NCBI RefSeq assembly: GCF_963677125.1
Contig: NZ_OY781882.1
Location: 690,501 to 754,500, forward strand
Direction of reading: 5' to 3'
DNA from: an uncultured Desulfobacter sp.
Lineage (GTDB): Bacteria > Desulfobacterota > Desulfobacteria > Desulfobacterales > Desulfobacteraceae
DNA: 64,000 nucleotides
In this document: positions 34,490 through 42,303 of the stretch, piece by piece
How the letters are laid out: every line of letters begins with the position of its first letter
How positions within the stretch are numbered: position 1 is the stretch's first letter
Translations under genes and position numbers: made by a program
Notes under the pieces: generated by a model
Told to the model about the DNA's origin: nothing
What the model saw: only the letters and a program-made list of their open reading frames with translations
The model's database searches: none

Positions 34490-35613
34490 TGAAGACAAAT
34501 GCAGATGTGATCATCATAGGAGGCGGTATTATAGGTTGTTCGACCGCCTACTATTTAGCAAAAAAAGGCAAAACGGTCATCGTTCTGGAAAAAGGGAATA
34601 AAATCGGATATGGCGGATCAGGCCGAAACGGCGGTGGGGTGCGCCAGTCCGGCAGGGATAAAAGAGAGCTGCCTTTGGCCATGTATGGCGTGCAAAACCT
34701 CTGGCCGCATCTTTCCGAAGAGCTGGGAACGGATGTCGAATATTACCAGCGGGGGAATCTTCGGCTGGGTAAAACTGATGAACATCTTAAAATCCTGCAA
34801 GGACTCACCGATGTTGCGGTTTCCCTGGGCCTTGATGTGAAGATGATAAGCGGTGAAGAGGTTAGAGAAATTTGTCCGCACCTGTCTGATGAAGTGATCG
34901 GGGCAAGCTGGTGCCAAAGTGATGGTCATGCAAACCCGTTGCTCACAACGTTAGCATTTTATAACAAGGCCAATGCATTAGGTGTACGCTTTCTTTTTGA
35001 ACAAAGTGTGCTGGCGATAAAAAAGGTTGCCGGCCGGGCGAGAACGGTCGTTACCACCAGCGGGGAGTTTGAAACAGAAAAAATTGTCCTGGCTGCCGGC
35101 TATGAAAGCCAAGTGATCGCTAAAACCTGCGGCGTAGACGTGCCTGTTAAGAAAATCGCACTGAATACCTTGATCACCGATGCACAGCCACCCATGTTTT
35201 ATCAGATGCTCGGCACCGCCATGGCTGATTTTTACGGCCATCAAACCACCCATGGCTCCTTTATTTTCGGTGCGGGAACCCCGCTGGATTCCGACTCTAT
35301 TACCAGTGCAGCAGACCATCCGCCGGCTGGCGCCACCGCAGCAACATGCAAAGGGATTTTAGGTTACATACCCGCCTTGAAACACGCAAAAGTGGTTCGC
35401 AGCTGGGTCGGTTTTATTGATTGGTGCGAGGATAAAGTTCCGGTAATCGACCATGTCCAAGAGGTCCCCGGTTTGATTCTGGGTTTTGGATTCTCCGGAC
35501 ACGGCTTCGGAATTTCTCCTTGCGTAGGCACTGTCCTGTCGGAACTGGCCTGCGACGAAACCCCTTCCATCGATATCAGTGAACTCAATTATGGCCGGTT
35601 TAGCGGTTCATAA
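34489..35613 (+). CDS. FAD-dependent amino acid/amine dehydrogenase (DAO family, HcnC/OoxB type)
   Basis: Catalytic flavin subunit, 374 residues of the D-amino-acid oxidase (DAO) superfamily. It has VIIIGGGIIGCSTAYYLAKKG near the start, GRNGGGVRQSGRD, and the C-terminal FAD loop LGFGFSGHGFGISPCVG. It would oxidise the C-N bond of an amino or imino acid and pass electrons through the two partner subunits to the respiratory chain. The ATG at 34489 overlaps the preceding stop (TGATG). The last 250 bases of this gene are repeated, in decayed form, at 36491-36716. Confidence 0.9.
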   Translation: MKTNADVIIIGGGIIGCSTAYYLAKKGKTVIVLEKGNKIGYGGSGRNGGGVRQSGRDKRELPLAMYGVQNLWPHLSEELGTDVEYYQRGNLRLGKTDEHLKILQGLTDVAVSLGLDVKMISGEEVREICPHLSDEVIGASWCQSDGHANPLLTTLAFYNKANALGVRFLFEQSVLAIKKVAGRARTVVTTSGEFETEKIVLAAGYESQVIAKTCGVDVPVKKIALNTLITDAQPPMFYQMLGTAMADFYGHQTTHGSFIFGAGTPLDSDSITSAADHPPAGATAATCKGILGYIPALKHAKVVRSWVGFIDWCEDKVPVIDHVQEVPGLILGFGFSGHGFGISPCVGTVLSELACDETPSIDISELNYGRFSGS

Positions 35614-35697
35614 ATTCAAGGCTCCGGCTCTGCCGGAGGTCCTTGACTGAACATTGATCTTTGTGACATGACAATTTCAAAGTGTGAGGGAATCAAA

Positions 35698-36414
35698 ATG
35701 AAAACAAAAGATATTTATTTTGCAGTTTTTCTCGTTATTTCTTTTGTCCCGTTTGCATTCTTTGAACCTGTGCAGAATCTTTACTCTGTTATGATCTCCC
35801 GGCACGCCTTGATTATGAGTTTTCTCAAATTTGCATTCCTGGCGACAATGGGGGAAGTCATCGGGCTTCGAATTTTAAAAGGCGTTTACTTCAAGAAAGG
35901 GTTCGGACTTCTTCCCAGGGCCTTGTTTTGGGGAATCACCGGTGTAATGATTAAAATCGCATTTACCATCTTTGCAATAGGCTCAACGGCTGTATTCAAC
36001 CTCTATATTTATCCGCTGCCGGAATCGGTTCTTGCCGGTCCGTTTTCCATGCTGAAACTCGCTGCCGCGTTTACAATCAGTGTCTGCATAAATTTGATAT
36101 TTTCGCCGATCTTCATGACATTCCATAAGATTTCCGATATCCATATAGAAGCAACCGGAGGTACAATCACAGGGTATCTCTCAGGAATAGATATGGCAAA
36201 AGTCTTAAAATCAATCGACTGGTCGGTTATGTGGGGCTTTGTGTTCAAGAAGACATTGCCGTTCTTCTGGATTCCGGCTCACACGATAACCTTTCTTTTG
36301 CCGCCGGATTTTCAGGTGCTTTTTGCGGCAATTCTTGGAATCGTGCTCGGCATCATTCTGGCGGTCGCCGGTTTGAGCAAAAAAACGACGGAACAGCCAA
36401 CTCACGCCTGCTGA
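35698..36414 (+). CDS. Polytopic membrane protein of unknown function
   Basis: 238 residues with about six hydrophobic segments (for example DIYFAVFLVISFVPFAFF, ALFWGITGVMIKIAFTIFAI, FAAILGIVLGIILAVAGL) and no signal peptide or catalytic motif that I know. The ATG at 35698 is chosen over 35668 for the AGGG seven bases ahead and the MKTK start. It is bracketed by the intact DAO gene and a decayed copy of that gene's 3' end, so it probably arrived with, or was stranded by, that duplication. A hairpin at 36453-36482 ends the transcript. Confidence 0.75.
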   Translation: MKTKDIYFAVFLVISFVPFAFFEPVQNLYSVMISRHALIMSFLKFAFLATMGEVIGLRILKGVYFKKGFGLLPRALFWGITGVMIKIAFTIFAIGSTAVFNLYIYPLPESVLAGPFSMLKLAAAFTISVCINLIFSPIFMTFHKISDIHIEATGGTITGYLSGIDMAKVLKSIDWSVMWGFVFKKTLPFFWIPAHTITFLLPPDFQVLFAAILGIVLGIILAVAGLSKKTTEQPTHAC

Positions 36415-36452
36415 AGGCTTATGGATACTTTTCTTTAATCCTGGACAATTAT

Positions 36453-36490
36453 ACCTCATTTAACATCGCGGTGAAATGAGGTGTTTCTTT
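36453..36490 (+). terminator. Hairpin terminator after the membrane protein gene
   Basis: ACCTCATTT (36453-36461) pairs exactly with AAATGAGGT (36474-36482) around a 12-base loop and is followed by GTTTCTTT. Confidence 0.6.
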
Positions 36491-36716
36491 AGTTACATAC
36501 CTGCCTTGAAATATGCAAAAGTGGTTCGCAGCTGGGTCGATTTTATTGGATTGATGTGAGGATAGAGTCCCGGTAATCGATCATGTCGAAGGGTTCTTCG
36601 GCCACGGCTTTGGCATTGCGCCTTCCGTGGGCACTGTCCTTTTGGAAATGGCCTGCTATGAACCCCCTTCCATCGATATCAGTGAACTCAATTATAGACG
36701 GTTTAACAATTCATAG
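36491..36716 (+). pseudogene. Decayed duplicate of the 3' end of the DAO-family gene
   Basis: About 226 bases align with 35362-35613. Shared stretches include GCAAAAGTGGTTCGCAGCTG and CCTTCCATCGATATCAGTGA, and both end in GGTTTA...TTCATA plus a stop. The copy has point changes, small frame-breaking indels and a deletion of about 26 bases where the parent encodes the PGLILGFGF region. It has no start or ribosome site and is not translatable as an enzyme. The phe promoter begins 13 bases after it. Confidence 0.88.
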
Positions 36717-36728
36717 AATTTGAATCTA

Positions 36729-36757
36729 TTGACAGAAGCAGATCCAGCGTATATGGT
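36729..36757 (+). promoter_or_regulatory. Sigma-70-type promoter of the phe leader-pheA operon
   Basis: A perfect -35 TTGACA (36729-36734), a 17-base spacer and -10 TATGGT (36752-36757). Transcription would start near 36764, about 25 bases before the leader-peptide ATG. Confidence 0.65.
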
Positions 36758-36788
36758 CTTCTAAACATATAAAGGGAAACACAGGATC

Positions 36789-36866
36789 ATGGTCTTTAGC
36801 TTTAGCAAAAATTTTTATTTTAGCACTCGATTTTATAGAAAGGACAACCTGCCTGTGGACAATTGA
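36789..36866 (+). CDS. pheL: Phenylalanine-rich leader peptide of the pheA attenuator
   Basis: A 25-codon frame starting MVFSFSKNFYFSTRFYRK. It contains five Phe (all TTT) and two Tyr (TAT) codons within the first 16, a density expected only of an attenuation leader. AAGGGA lies 11 bases before the ATG. It is preceded by a good promoter (36729-36757) and followed 31 bases later by a strong T-tailed hairpin (36898-36935), then pheA at 37004. Family knowledge: in enteric bacteria, stalling at Phe codons when charged tRNA-Phe is scarce favours an antiterminator and turns pheA on. The symbol is given by analogy of role, not by sequence homology. Confidence 0.78.
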   Translation: MVFSFSKNFYFSTRFYRKDNLPVDN

Positions 36867-36897
36867 TTTTCCCCTAAAAAAAATAACTAAAATCACT

Positions 36898-36935
36898 AAA
36901 ACCGCAGCAGGCAAAACCTGATGCGGTTTTTTTTT
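36898..36935 (+). terminator. Attenuator (rho-independent terminator) before pheA
   Basis: AAAACCGCA-G-CAGG, loop CAAAA, CCTG-A-TGCGGTTTT: 13 pairs with one internal mismatch, followed by a run of nine T. The competing upstream strand TGCCTG (36850-36855, inside the leader-peptide frame) can pair with CAGGCA (36908-36913), including the inner stem, and so prevent terminator formation. Confidence 0.8.
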
Positions 36936-37003
36936 CGTCCAAACACGAAGGTTTTTGTTCAGGTACTCATTATTTAAAAGTTAATTATAAAAAGGAAATT
37001 AAC

Positions 37004-38143
37004 ATGACAGACCGTGAGACCAAAAATCAAGACAATCAGATACAAACCGGTGATAGCCCTTCATCACTGTCTCCGCTTCGTGAGAAAATTGACAGCATTG
37101 ATGAGCGCATTCTTGAACTGATCAACCAACGTCTTGAGATCGGCAAAAAAGTAGGAGAGATCAAAAAACAAAAAGGCAGCCAGATCCTGGATCGAACCCG
37201 GGAACGCATGGTAATCGAACGGCTTTTTCAGCTGAATCCCGGTCCTGCGGACGAAAGCTTGATCCAGTATATTTTTAATGTCATCATCACGGCCACACGG
37301 GAAATCCAGAGGCCTAAAACCGTCGGGTATTTAGGCCCTCTTGCCAGTCATTCCCATATTGCAGCCCTTCATTATTTCAACCACTGCGGGGAATTTGTCG
37401 AGCAGCCCGGTTTTTTTGATATTTTCAACAATATCGAACGAAAGGAACTTCATTTCGGTATTGTGCCTGTTGAAAACTCCATTGAAGGGGCTGTTAATTC
37501 TACACTGGATCTGTTTGCCGAATTTGATCTTGAAATCACGGCAGAGCATTATGAGCCTGTTTCTCATGATTTGTTATCCATCTCCGGGGAACTCAAAGAC
37601 GTTAAAACCGTTTACTCCCATCCCCAGGCCATTGCCCAGTGCAAAAACTGGTTGAAGAAACATCTGCCCCATGCCATAGTCATGGAGACCACATCCACCT
37701 CAAACGCGGCGCTCATGGCTTCAAAGGATGATCAGATTGCCGCCATTGCATCGGGCAAGGCCGCTCATTTTTATAACCTGCTGCCGGTGGCATCAAAGAT
37801 TCAGGATCGTGCCGGCAATATTACCCGGTTTCTTGTGGTCGGCGGAGATCGTCCGGAAAGAACAGGCAATGATAAAACATCCATTATGTTTGCCACAAAT
37901 CACACCCCGGGTGCCCTTTTCAGGGCGCTTTCGCCTGTGAACAGGTCCGGCCTGAATATGGTTAAGCTTGAATCCCGGCCCACACGTCACTATAACTGGA
38001 GCTATCATTTTTTTATGGATATAGAGGGTCACATCCAGGATGAAATTGTATTTCAAACCATTGAACAGATTCGAAGCCAGGCACTGTATTTAAAGGTGCT
38101 GGGATCGTACCCGATTTTTGAGAAACAGGAGATACCACAATGA
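37004..38143 (+). CDS. pheA: Bifunctional chorismate mutase / prephenate dehydratase
   Basis: Converts chorismate to prephenate and then to phenylpyruvate, the committed branch to phenylalanine. 379 residues. The chorismate mutase helices cover about 25-105 (LREKIDSIDERILELINQRLEIG is the region). The prephenate dehydratase domain is about 108-285 (YLGPLASHS, GIVPVENSIEGAV, TTSTSNAA, RFLVV). The C-terminal ACT domain is about 293-372 with the Phe-binding ESRP motif, so feedback inhibition by phenylalanine is expected. AAGGA precedes the ATG. It is also controlled by the attenuator upstream. The ATG of aroE overlaps its stop. Confidence 0.97.
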   Translation: MTDRETKNQDNQIQTGDSPSSLSPLREKIDSIDERILELINQRLEIGKKVGEIKKQKGSQILDRTRERMVIERLFQLNPGPADESLIQYIFNVIITATREIQRPKTVGYLGPLASHSHIAALHYFNHCGEFVEQPGFFDIFNNIERKELHFGIVPVENSIEGAVNSTLDLFAEFDLEITAEHYEPVSHDLLSISGELKDVKTVYSHPQAIAQCKNWLKKHLPHAIVMETTSTSNAALMASKDDQIAAIASGKAAHFYNLLPVASKIQDRAGNITRFLVVGGDRPERTGNDKTSIMFATNHTPGALFRALSPVNRSGLNMVKLESRPTRHYNWSYHFFMDIEGHIQDEIVFQTIEQIRSQALYLKVLGSYPIFEKQEIPQ

Positions 38144-38940
38144 TAGACGCCGCCACCCGGTTATATTGCGTCTTTGGAAATCCGGTCAGACACTCTCAAA
38201 GCCCTGTAATTCATAATGCCGCGTTTAAGGATAAGGGTGTCAATGCCGTTTACCTTGCCTTTGAGGTGCAGGATGCTGCAGGAGCGGTGCAGGCTGTGCG
38301 CACCTTGGATATCCTGGGTGCTTCGGTGACCATCCCCTTCAAAGAATCCATCATGGAACATCTTGACTGGATCGACCCCACTGCCCAGGCTATTGGTGCC
38401 GTAAACACCATAGTTAATGAAGGCGGCGTGTTAAAAGGCTATAATACGGATTGTCAGGCCGCTGTTGCCCCCCTTATCCCCTTTGGTATTTCAGGGAAAA
38501 CCGTCTGTATTGTCGGGGCAGGCGGCGCAGCCCGGGCTGTCGCCCACGGTATTGCCGCCCAAAATGGAGAAATCATTATCACCAATCGAACGGAACAAAA
38601 AGGCCAGGCCCTTGCGGAAACGGTTGGCGCACGGTTTATTCCAGGCAACGAAATGGTGAACATCCAGGCAGATGTGGTAATAAACACCACAAGTATCGGC
38701 ATGACCCCAAACGTTGACCAAATAAGCTTTCCGCCCAAAGCCATAAAATCTGAAATGGTTGTGATGGATGTGGTCTATACCCCATTGAAAACCCTGTTGC
38801 TTGAAACGGCGGAACAAAAGGGCTGCACAACCATCGACGGCTTGTCCATGTTCATCGCCCAGGCAGCCGCCCAGTTTGAATTATGGACCGGCATAATCCC
38901 TGATACGGATTTGATGCGGAACATCGTTTTAAAAAATTAA
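38140..38940 (+). CDS. aroE: Shikimate dehydrogenase (NADP+)
   Basis: Reduces 3-dehydroshikimate to shikimate with NADPH. 266 residues. The substrate site has FGNPVRHSQSPVIHN and VTIPFKE. NTIVNEGGVLKGYNTDC contains the conserved Asn and Asp contacts. The NADP fold has GAGGAARAV followed by NRT (TNRTEQKG), the usual NADPH-preferring signature. The start is an ATGA overlap with pheA. aroA follows after 11 bases with its own AAAGGAG. Confidence 0.97.
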   Translation: MIDAATRLYCVFGNPVRHSQSPVIHNAAFKDKGVNAVYLAFEVQDAAGAVQAVRTLDILGASVTIPFKESIMEHLDWIDPTAQAIGAVNTIVNEGGVLKGYNTDCQAAVAPLIPFGISGKTVCIVGAGGAARAVAHGIAAQNGEIIITNRTEQKGQALAETVGARFIPGNEMVNIQADVVINTTSIGMTPNVDQISFPPKAIKSEMVVMDVVYTPLKTLLLETAEQKGCTTIDGLSMFIAQAAAQFELWTGIIPDTDLMRNIVLKN

Positions 38941-38951
38941 AGGAGAGCACT

Positions 38952-40208
38952 ATGAAGCAGGTAGTTCCCAGAAAGGTTAAAGACCAGGTGGTAACGGTTC
39001 CGGGCTCCAAGAGCATTTCACACAGGATGCTGATCTGCGCCGCCCTGGCAGACGGCGTATCTGAAATTTATAATGTGCTGGACAGCCAGGATATTTCTCT
39101 GACCCGCAAAACCCTTGAATGCATGGGTGCTCAAATTGAAAGCAGAGAAGACGGTGTCCTGTCTGTCACAGGTTTCGGCGGCCGGCCACAGCCCTGGCCG
39201 GAACCGATCCATCTGGGCAATTCCGGCACATCCATGCGCCTTCTAGCCGGCATTGCCGCCTTAGGTAGTACGTCATATACCCTGACCGGAGATGAACGTA
39301 TGCGTCAACGCCCCATGGGTGAACTGTTAGATGCCCTTGGCCGTATCCGAATCAGTGCATCTTCCCAAAACAATGAAGGTACACCACCGGTTGTCATCCA
39401 GGGCGGTGACAGGGCAGGGGGGCGAACGCTTCTTGACTGCTCCCGGTCGAGTCAGTACCTGTCTGCCCTGCTTATGGCCGGGGCTTTTTTTGATGATGGC
39501 CTTGTGATTGATTTAACTGGCCCAGCCGTATCCCAGCCGTATATTGATTTAACTTTGGATGTGATGAATCAATTCGGGGTTAATGCCTTTCAGATATCCG
39601 ACACCTGCTATGAAGTCCCGGGGGCCCAGACTTACACTGCCGGAACCAGATCCGTAGAGCCCGACCTTTCAAATGCCGGTTATTTTTGGGCAACCGGTGC
39701 GGTAACCGGCGCGGATATCGGCGTGGATAATATCGGCACCACCTCGTTGCAGGGCGATTTAAAACAGGCCTATATATTTGAACAGATGGGCTGTACGGTA
39801 AATCATGACGGCCGGATCCTGCGGGTCAAGGGGGATTCTTTGCACGGTGTAGATGTGGATATGTCCGATACGCCGGATGCCGTGCCTGCTATTGCGGTAA
39901 CCGCCGCGTTTGCACAAGGCACTACCCGGATAACCAATATTGGTCATCTTCGGGTCAAGGAGTGCGACCGCATTGATGCCGTGTGTTCCCAACTCACCAA
40001 AATGGGAATTAAAGCGGTACAGGGACCGGATTTTATGGAAATTACCGGCGGTACACCCCATGGGGCAGTCATTGAAACTTTTAACGACCATCGCATTGCC
40101 ATGGCCTTTGCTGTTGCAGGCCTTCGGGTAGACGGCATGAAAATCGAAAATCCCGTGTGCGTGGAAAAATCATTTCCCACATTCTGGCAGCTTTTTGAAG
40201 CTTTGTAA
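38952..40208 (+). CDS. aroA: 5-enolpyruvylshikimate-3-phosphate synthase
   Basis: Joins shikimate 3-phosphate and phosphoenolpyruvate to give EPSP. 418 residues. Landmarks are PGSKSISHRML, LGNSGTSMRLLAG, DERMRQRPM, SSQYLSALLMA and the C-terminal DHRIAMAFAVAGL. The second landmark matches the glyphosate-sensitive class I-like LGNAGTxxRxL with Ser in place of Ala; sensitivity is not predicted here. GGAG seven bases before the ATG. Third gene of the phe-aro operon. Confidence 0.97.
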   Translation: MKQVVPRKVKDQVVTVPGSKSISHRMLICAALADGVSEIYNVLDSQDISLTRKTLECMGAQIESREDGVLSVTGFGGRPQPWPEPIHLGNSGTSMRLLAGIAALGSTSYTLTGDERMRQRPMGELLDALGRIRISASSQNNEGTPPVVIQGGDRAGGRTLLDCSRSSQYLSALLMAGAFFDDGLVIDLTGPAVSQPYIDLTLDVMNQFGVNAFQISDTCYEVPGAQTYTAGTRSVEPDLSNAGYFWATGAVTGADIGVDNIGTTSLQGDLKQAYIFEQMGCTVNHDGRILRVKGDSLHGVDVDMSDTPDAVPAIAVTAAFAQGTTRITNIGHLRVKECDRIDAVCSQLTKMGIKAVQGPDFMEITGGTPHGAVIETFNDHRIAMAFAVAGLRVDGMKIENPVCVEKSFPTFWQLFEAL

Positions 40209-40222
40209 AAAAAGGAGAGGCC

Positions 40223-40771
40223 ATGGGCCCCATTTTTCTTATCGGATACCGGTGTACCGGCAAAACCAGTACCGGAAAGTGTCTTGCTGATTTTTTAAAT
40301 AGATCGTTTCTGGATACGGATCTGGTTTTGGAGGCAACTTACGATACCACCATTGCGCAGATGGTGACTCAACATGACTGGTCTTATTTTAGGGAAAAAG
40401 AGACTGAAACGCTTATGAGTCTGGATTTGAAAAATGGCCCCATTATCGCCACGGGCGGAGGAATCATCCTGGCCGAAGAAAACAGACAGTTCTTAAAAGA
40501 GAACGGTATCGTTGTATATCTTTATGCCACCGCACCTGTTTTAACAGACAGAATCCGCAAGGATGAAAACAACACCGAGCGAAGACCGGATCTCACCTGC
40601 GACAGCCTTGCCCTTGAAACACAAAAGATGCTTGAGGTCAGAAATCCATTGTACCGGACACTTGCCGACATATCCGTTGACACTGAAAAATACGACCCGA
40701 AAGCAGCGGCATTTCAGATCAAGGCAGAACTTGATAAAATGGATGATCATAGACGATTCTCCCCTGAGTGA
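40223..40771 (+). CDS. aroK: Shikimate kinase
   Basis: Phosphorylates shikimate at the 3-hydroxyl using ATP. 182 residues with the P-loop GYRCTGKTSTGK, the shikimate-binding DTD (FLDTDLVLE), FREKE, the GGG motif (IATGGGIIL) and the adenine/lid region RPDL. AAGGAG eight bases before the ATG. Last gene of the operon, which supplies consecutive shikimate steps (aroE, aroK, aroA) plus pheA. A strong terminator lies 128 bases downstream. Confidence 0.95.
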   Translation: MGPIFLIGYRCTGKTSTGKCLADFLNRSFLDTDLVLEATYDTTIAQMVTQHDWSYFREKETETLMSLDLKNGPIIATGGGIILAEENRQFLKENGIVVYLYATAPVLTDRIRKDENNTERRPDLTCDSLALETQKMLEVRNPLYRTLADISVDTEKYDPKAAAFQIKAELDKMDDHRRFSPE

Positions 40772-40898
40772 TTGTTCGGCATGTGAACACACAGAAATGA
40801 ATGCCTTTCTTTCGTTCGAAATATGAACACATAAAATAGTTCAACAATATATGCTTTATTGCTGTATGAATGCTTCAACCTCCTTGGCCAGGAGATAA

Positions 40899-40934
40899 GG
40901 CCTTTGGATGAATTTTTGTCCAAAGGCCGTTTTT
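40899..40934 (+). terminator. Rho-independent terminator of the phe-aro operon
   Basis: GGCCTTTGGA (40899-40908) pairs perfectly with TCCAAAGGCC (40919-40928), followed by GTTTTT. The 405-base gap 40772-41176 otherwise holds only the bdhA control sites listed below. Confidence 0.8.
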
Positions 40935-40961
40935 CAATCAGATATTAGTTCTCCTTAAAAT

Positions 40962-40995
40962 GGAACAATGTCTTATTTTATCAATAGACTGTTCC
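40962..40995. promoter_or_regulatory. Inverted repeat upstream of bdhA, candidate activator site
   Basis: GGAACAATGTCT (40963-40974) and AGACTGTTCC (40986-40995) form an interrupted inverted repeat about 47 bases upstream of the -24/-12 promoter. The half-site TGTTC/GAACA is shared with the palindrome before the aco operon, which suggests the same activator. Confidence 0.4.
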
Positions 40996-41040
40996 TCTCT
41001 TCTCCATAAACACCTTCTACCGTTACCTCTAATCCTGATT

Positions 41041-41056
41041 CGGCATAAACGTTGCA
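41041..41056 (+). promoter_or_regulatory. Sigma-54 (-24/-12) promoter of bdhA
   Basis: CGGCATAAACGTTGCA has GG and GC exactly ten bases apart and matches TGGCA...TTGCA at all but the first position. Transcription would start near 41067, 110 bases before the bdhA ATG. Confidence 0.62.
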
Positions 41057-41176
41057 ATCATTTTACGGTTAGAAGGATTCATCCATCGGAAGTTGCTGTC
41101 AAATATATGCCCGCTTTGTACCATGCGGGAAAGGACGCAAAAACAGAGATGCTCGAAATTTATGGAGGAATTTATC

Positions 41177-42235
41177 ATGAAAGCAGCTAAATGGTATGGG
41201 AAAAAAGATATACGCGTGGAAGAAATACCCAATCCACCCGCACCCAAACCCGGTGAAGCTCAGATAAAAGTTGCCTGGTGCGGAATTTGCGGGTCTGATC
41301 TGCATGAGTATCTTGCAGGCCCGATTTTTATTCCAATGGCGCCGCATCCGCTGACAGGAGCAAAAGCGCCCATTGTTTTAGGGCATGAATTTTCCGGACA
41401 AGTGGTTGCCATAGGAGACGGCGTACAAACTGTCCGTGTTGGCGATTACGTTGCGCCTGATGCTTGTCAGCATTGCGGTGTTTGCGTAACTTGCCGCGAG
41501 GGGCGCTACAATGTATGTGAAAAACTTGCCTTTACCGGACTTATGGCTGACGGGGCTTTTGCAGAATATGTCAATGTCCCGGCAGAACTTTGCTATGTAC
41601 TGCCAAAAGGATTTGATCTGGAAGCAGCATCTCTTATTGAACCGCTTGCCACTGGGTTTAAAGCCGTCCGCATGGCCGGTTCGTTGTTGGGGCAAACCGT
41701 TGTCGTTATTGGCGCCGGTACTATTGGCCTGGGCACAGTCATGTGTGCAAAAGCGGCCGGTGCTTCAAGCGTCGTAAGTATTGAAATAGCGGCAGCACGT
41801 AAACAACTTGCCAAGGCGTGCGGGGCCGACATTGTTCTTGATCCCAGTGACTGCGATGTTATTGCCGAGGTCAAGAAGATGACCAATGGTTCTGGGGCTG
41901 ATGTTTCTTTTGAATGTGTCGGCCAAAAAGATACTGCTCCCCTGGCTGTTGATCTGATCCGCAACAATGGTAAGGCGGTTATTGTTGGTATTTTTGAGGA
42001 ACCAAGTGCGTTTAATTTTTTTAGTCTAAGCGGTACGGACAAAATGGTTATTGGCAGTTTAGCTTATACCATTGACGATTTTCAGGGTGTAGCCAGTTTG
42101 CTTGCCACTGGCCAAATAAAGGCAAGCCCATTGATCACAGGCAGGATTAAGTTAGAGGATATTATTGAAAAAGGATTTGATGAATTAGTCAATAACAAAG
42201 CAACAAACATTAAAATCATCGTTAGACCGACCTGA
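41177..42235 (+). CDS. bdhA: Zinc-dependent 2,3-butanediol / acetoin dehydrogenase
   Basis: Medium-chain alcohol dehydrogenase of 352 residues, probably interconverting 2,3-butanediol and acetoin with NAD+. Catalytic zinc ligands are in WCGICGSDLHEY and GHEFSG. The structural zinc loop has four Cys (CQHCGVCVTCREGRYNVC region), and the Rossmann motif is VVIGAGTIGLGTV. The ATG at 41177 with GGAGG eight bases before is preferred over an upstream in-frame 41093. The (R,R)-butanediol dehydrogenase assignment rests on family look and on the adjacent acetoin dehydrogenase genes. The -24/-12 promoter and AcoR next door suggest acetoin-induced control. Confidence 0.87.
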   Translation: MKAAKWYGKKDIRVEEIPNPPAPKPGEAQIKVAWCGICGSDLHEYLAGPIFIPMAPHPLTGAKAPIVLGHEFSGQVVAIGDGVQTVRVGDYVAPDACQHCGVCVTCREGRYNVCEKLAFTGLMADGAFAEYVNVPAELCYVLPKGFDLEAASLIEPLATGFKAVRMAGSLLGQTVVVIGAGTIGLGTVMCAKAAGASSVVSIEIAAARKQLAKACGADIVLDPSDCDVIAEVKKMTNGSGADVSFECVGQKDTAPLAVDLIRNNGKAVIVGIFEEPSAFNFFSLSGTDKMVIGSLAYTIDDFQGVASLLATGQIKASPLITGRIKLEDIIEKGFDELVNNKATNIKIIVRPT

Positions 42236-42265
42236 TTATAAGGTTTAGCTTATTGGCCTTTAAAA

Positions 42266-42302
42266 AAAGAGCTGGCTCATATTTGATATGAGCCAGCTCT
42301 TT
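42266..42302. terminator. Bidirectional terminator between bdhA and acoR
   Basis: A 17-base perfect stem with a TTG loop (arms 42266-42282 and 42286-42302, core AGAGCTGGCTCAT). It has A-rich 5' and T-rich 3' flanks and serves the two converging genes. Confidence 0.85.
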
Positions 42303-42303
42303 C

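Noticed and set aside
32797..35613. HcnABC hydrogen cyanide synthase
   Set aside because: Domain order and subunit sizes fit, but the AraC regulator, APC permease and OCD-family gene point to catabolism of an amine or imino acid. The general dehydrogenase call is safer without a phylogeny.
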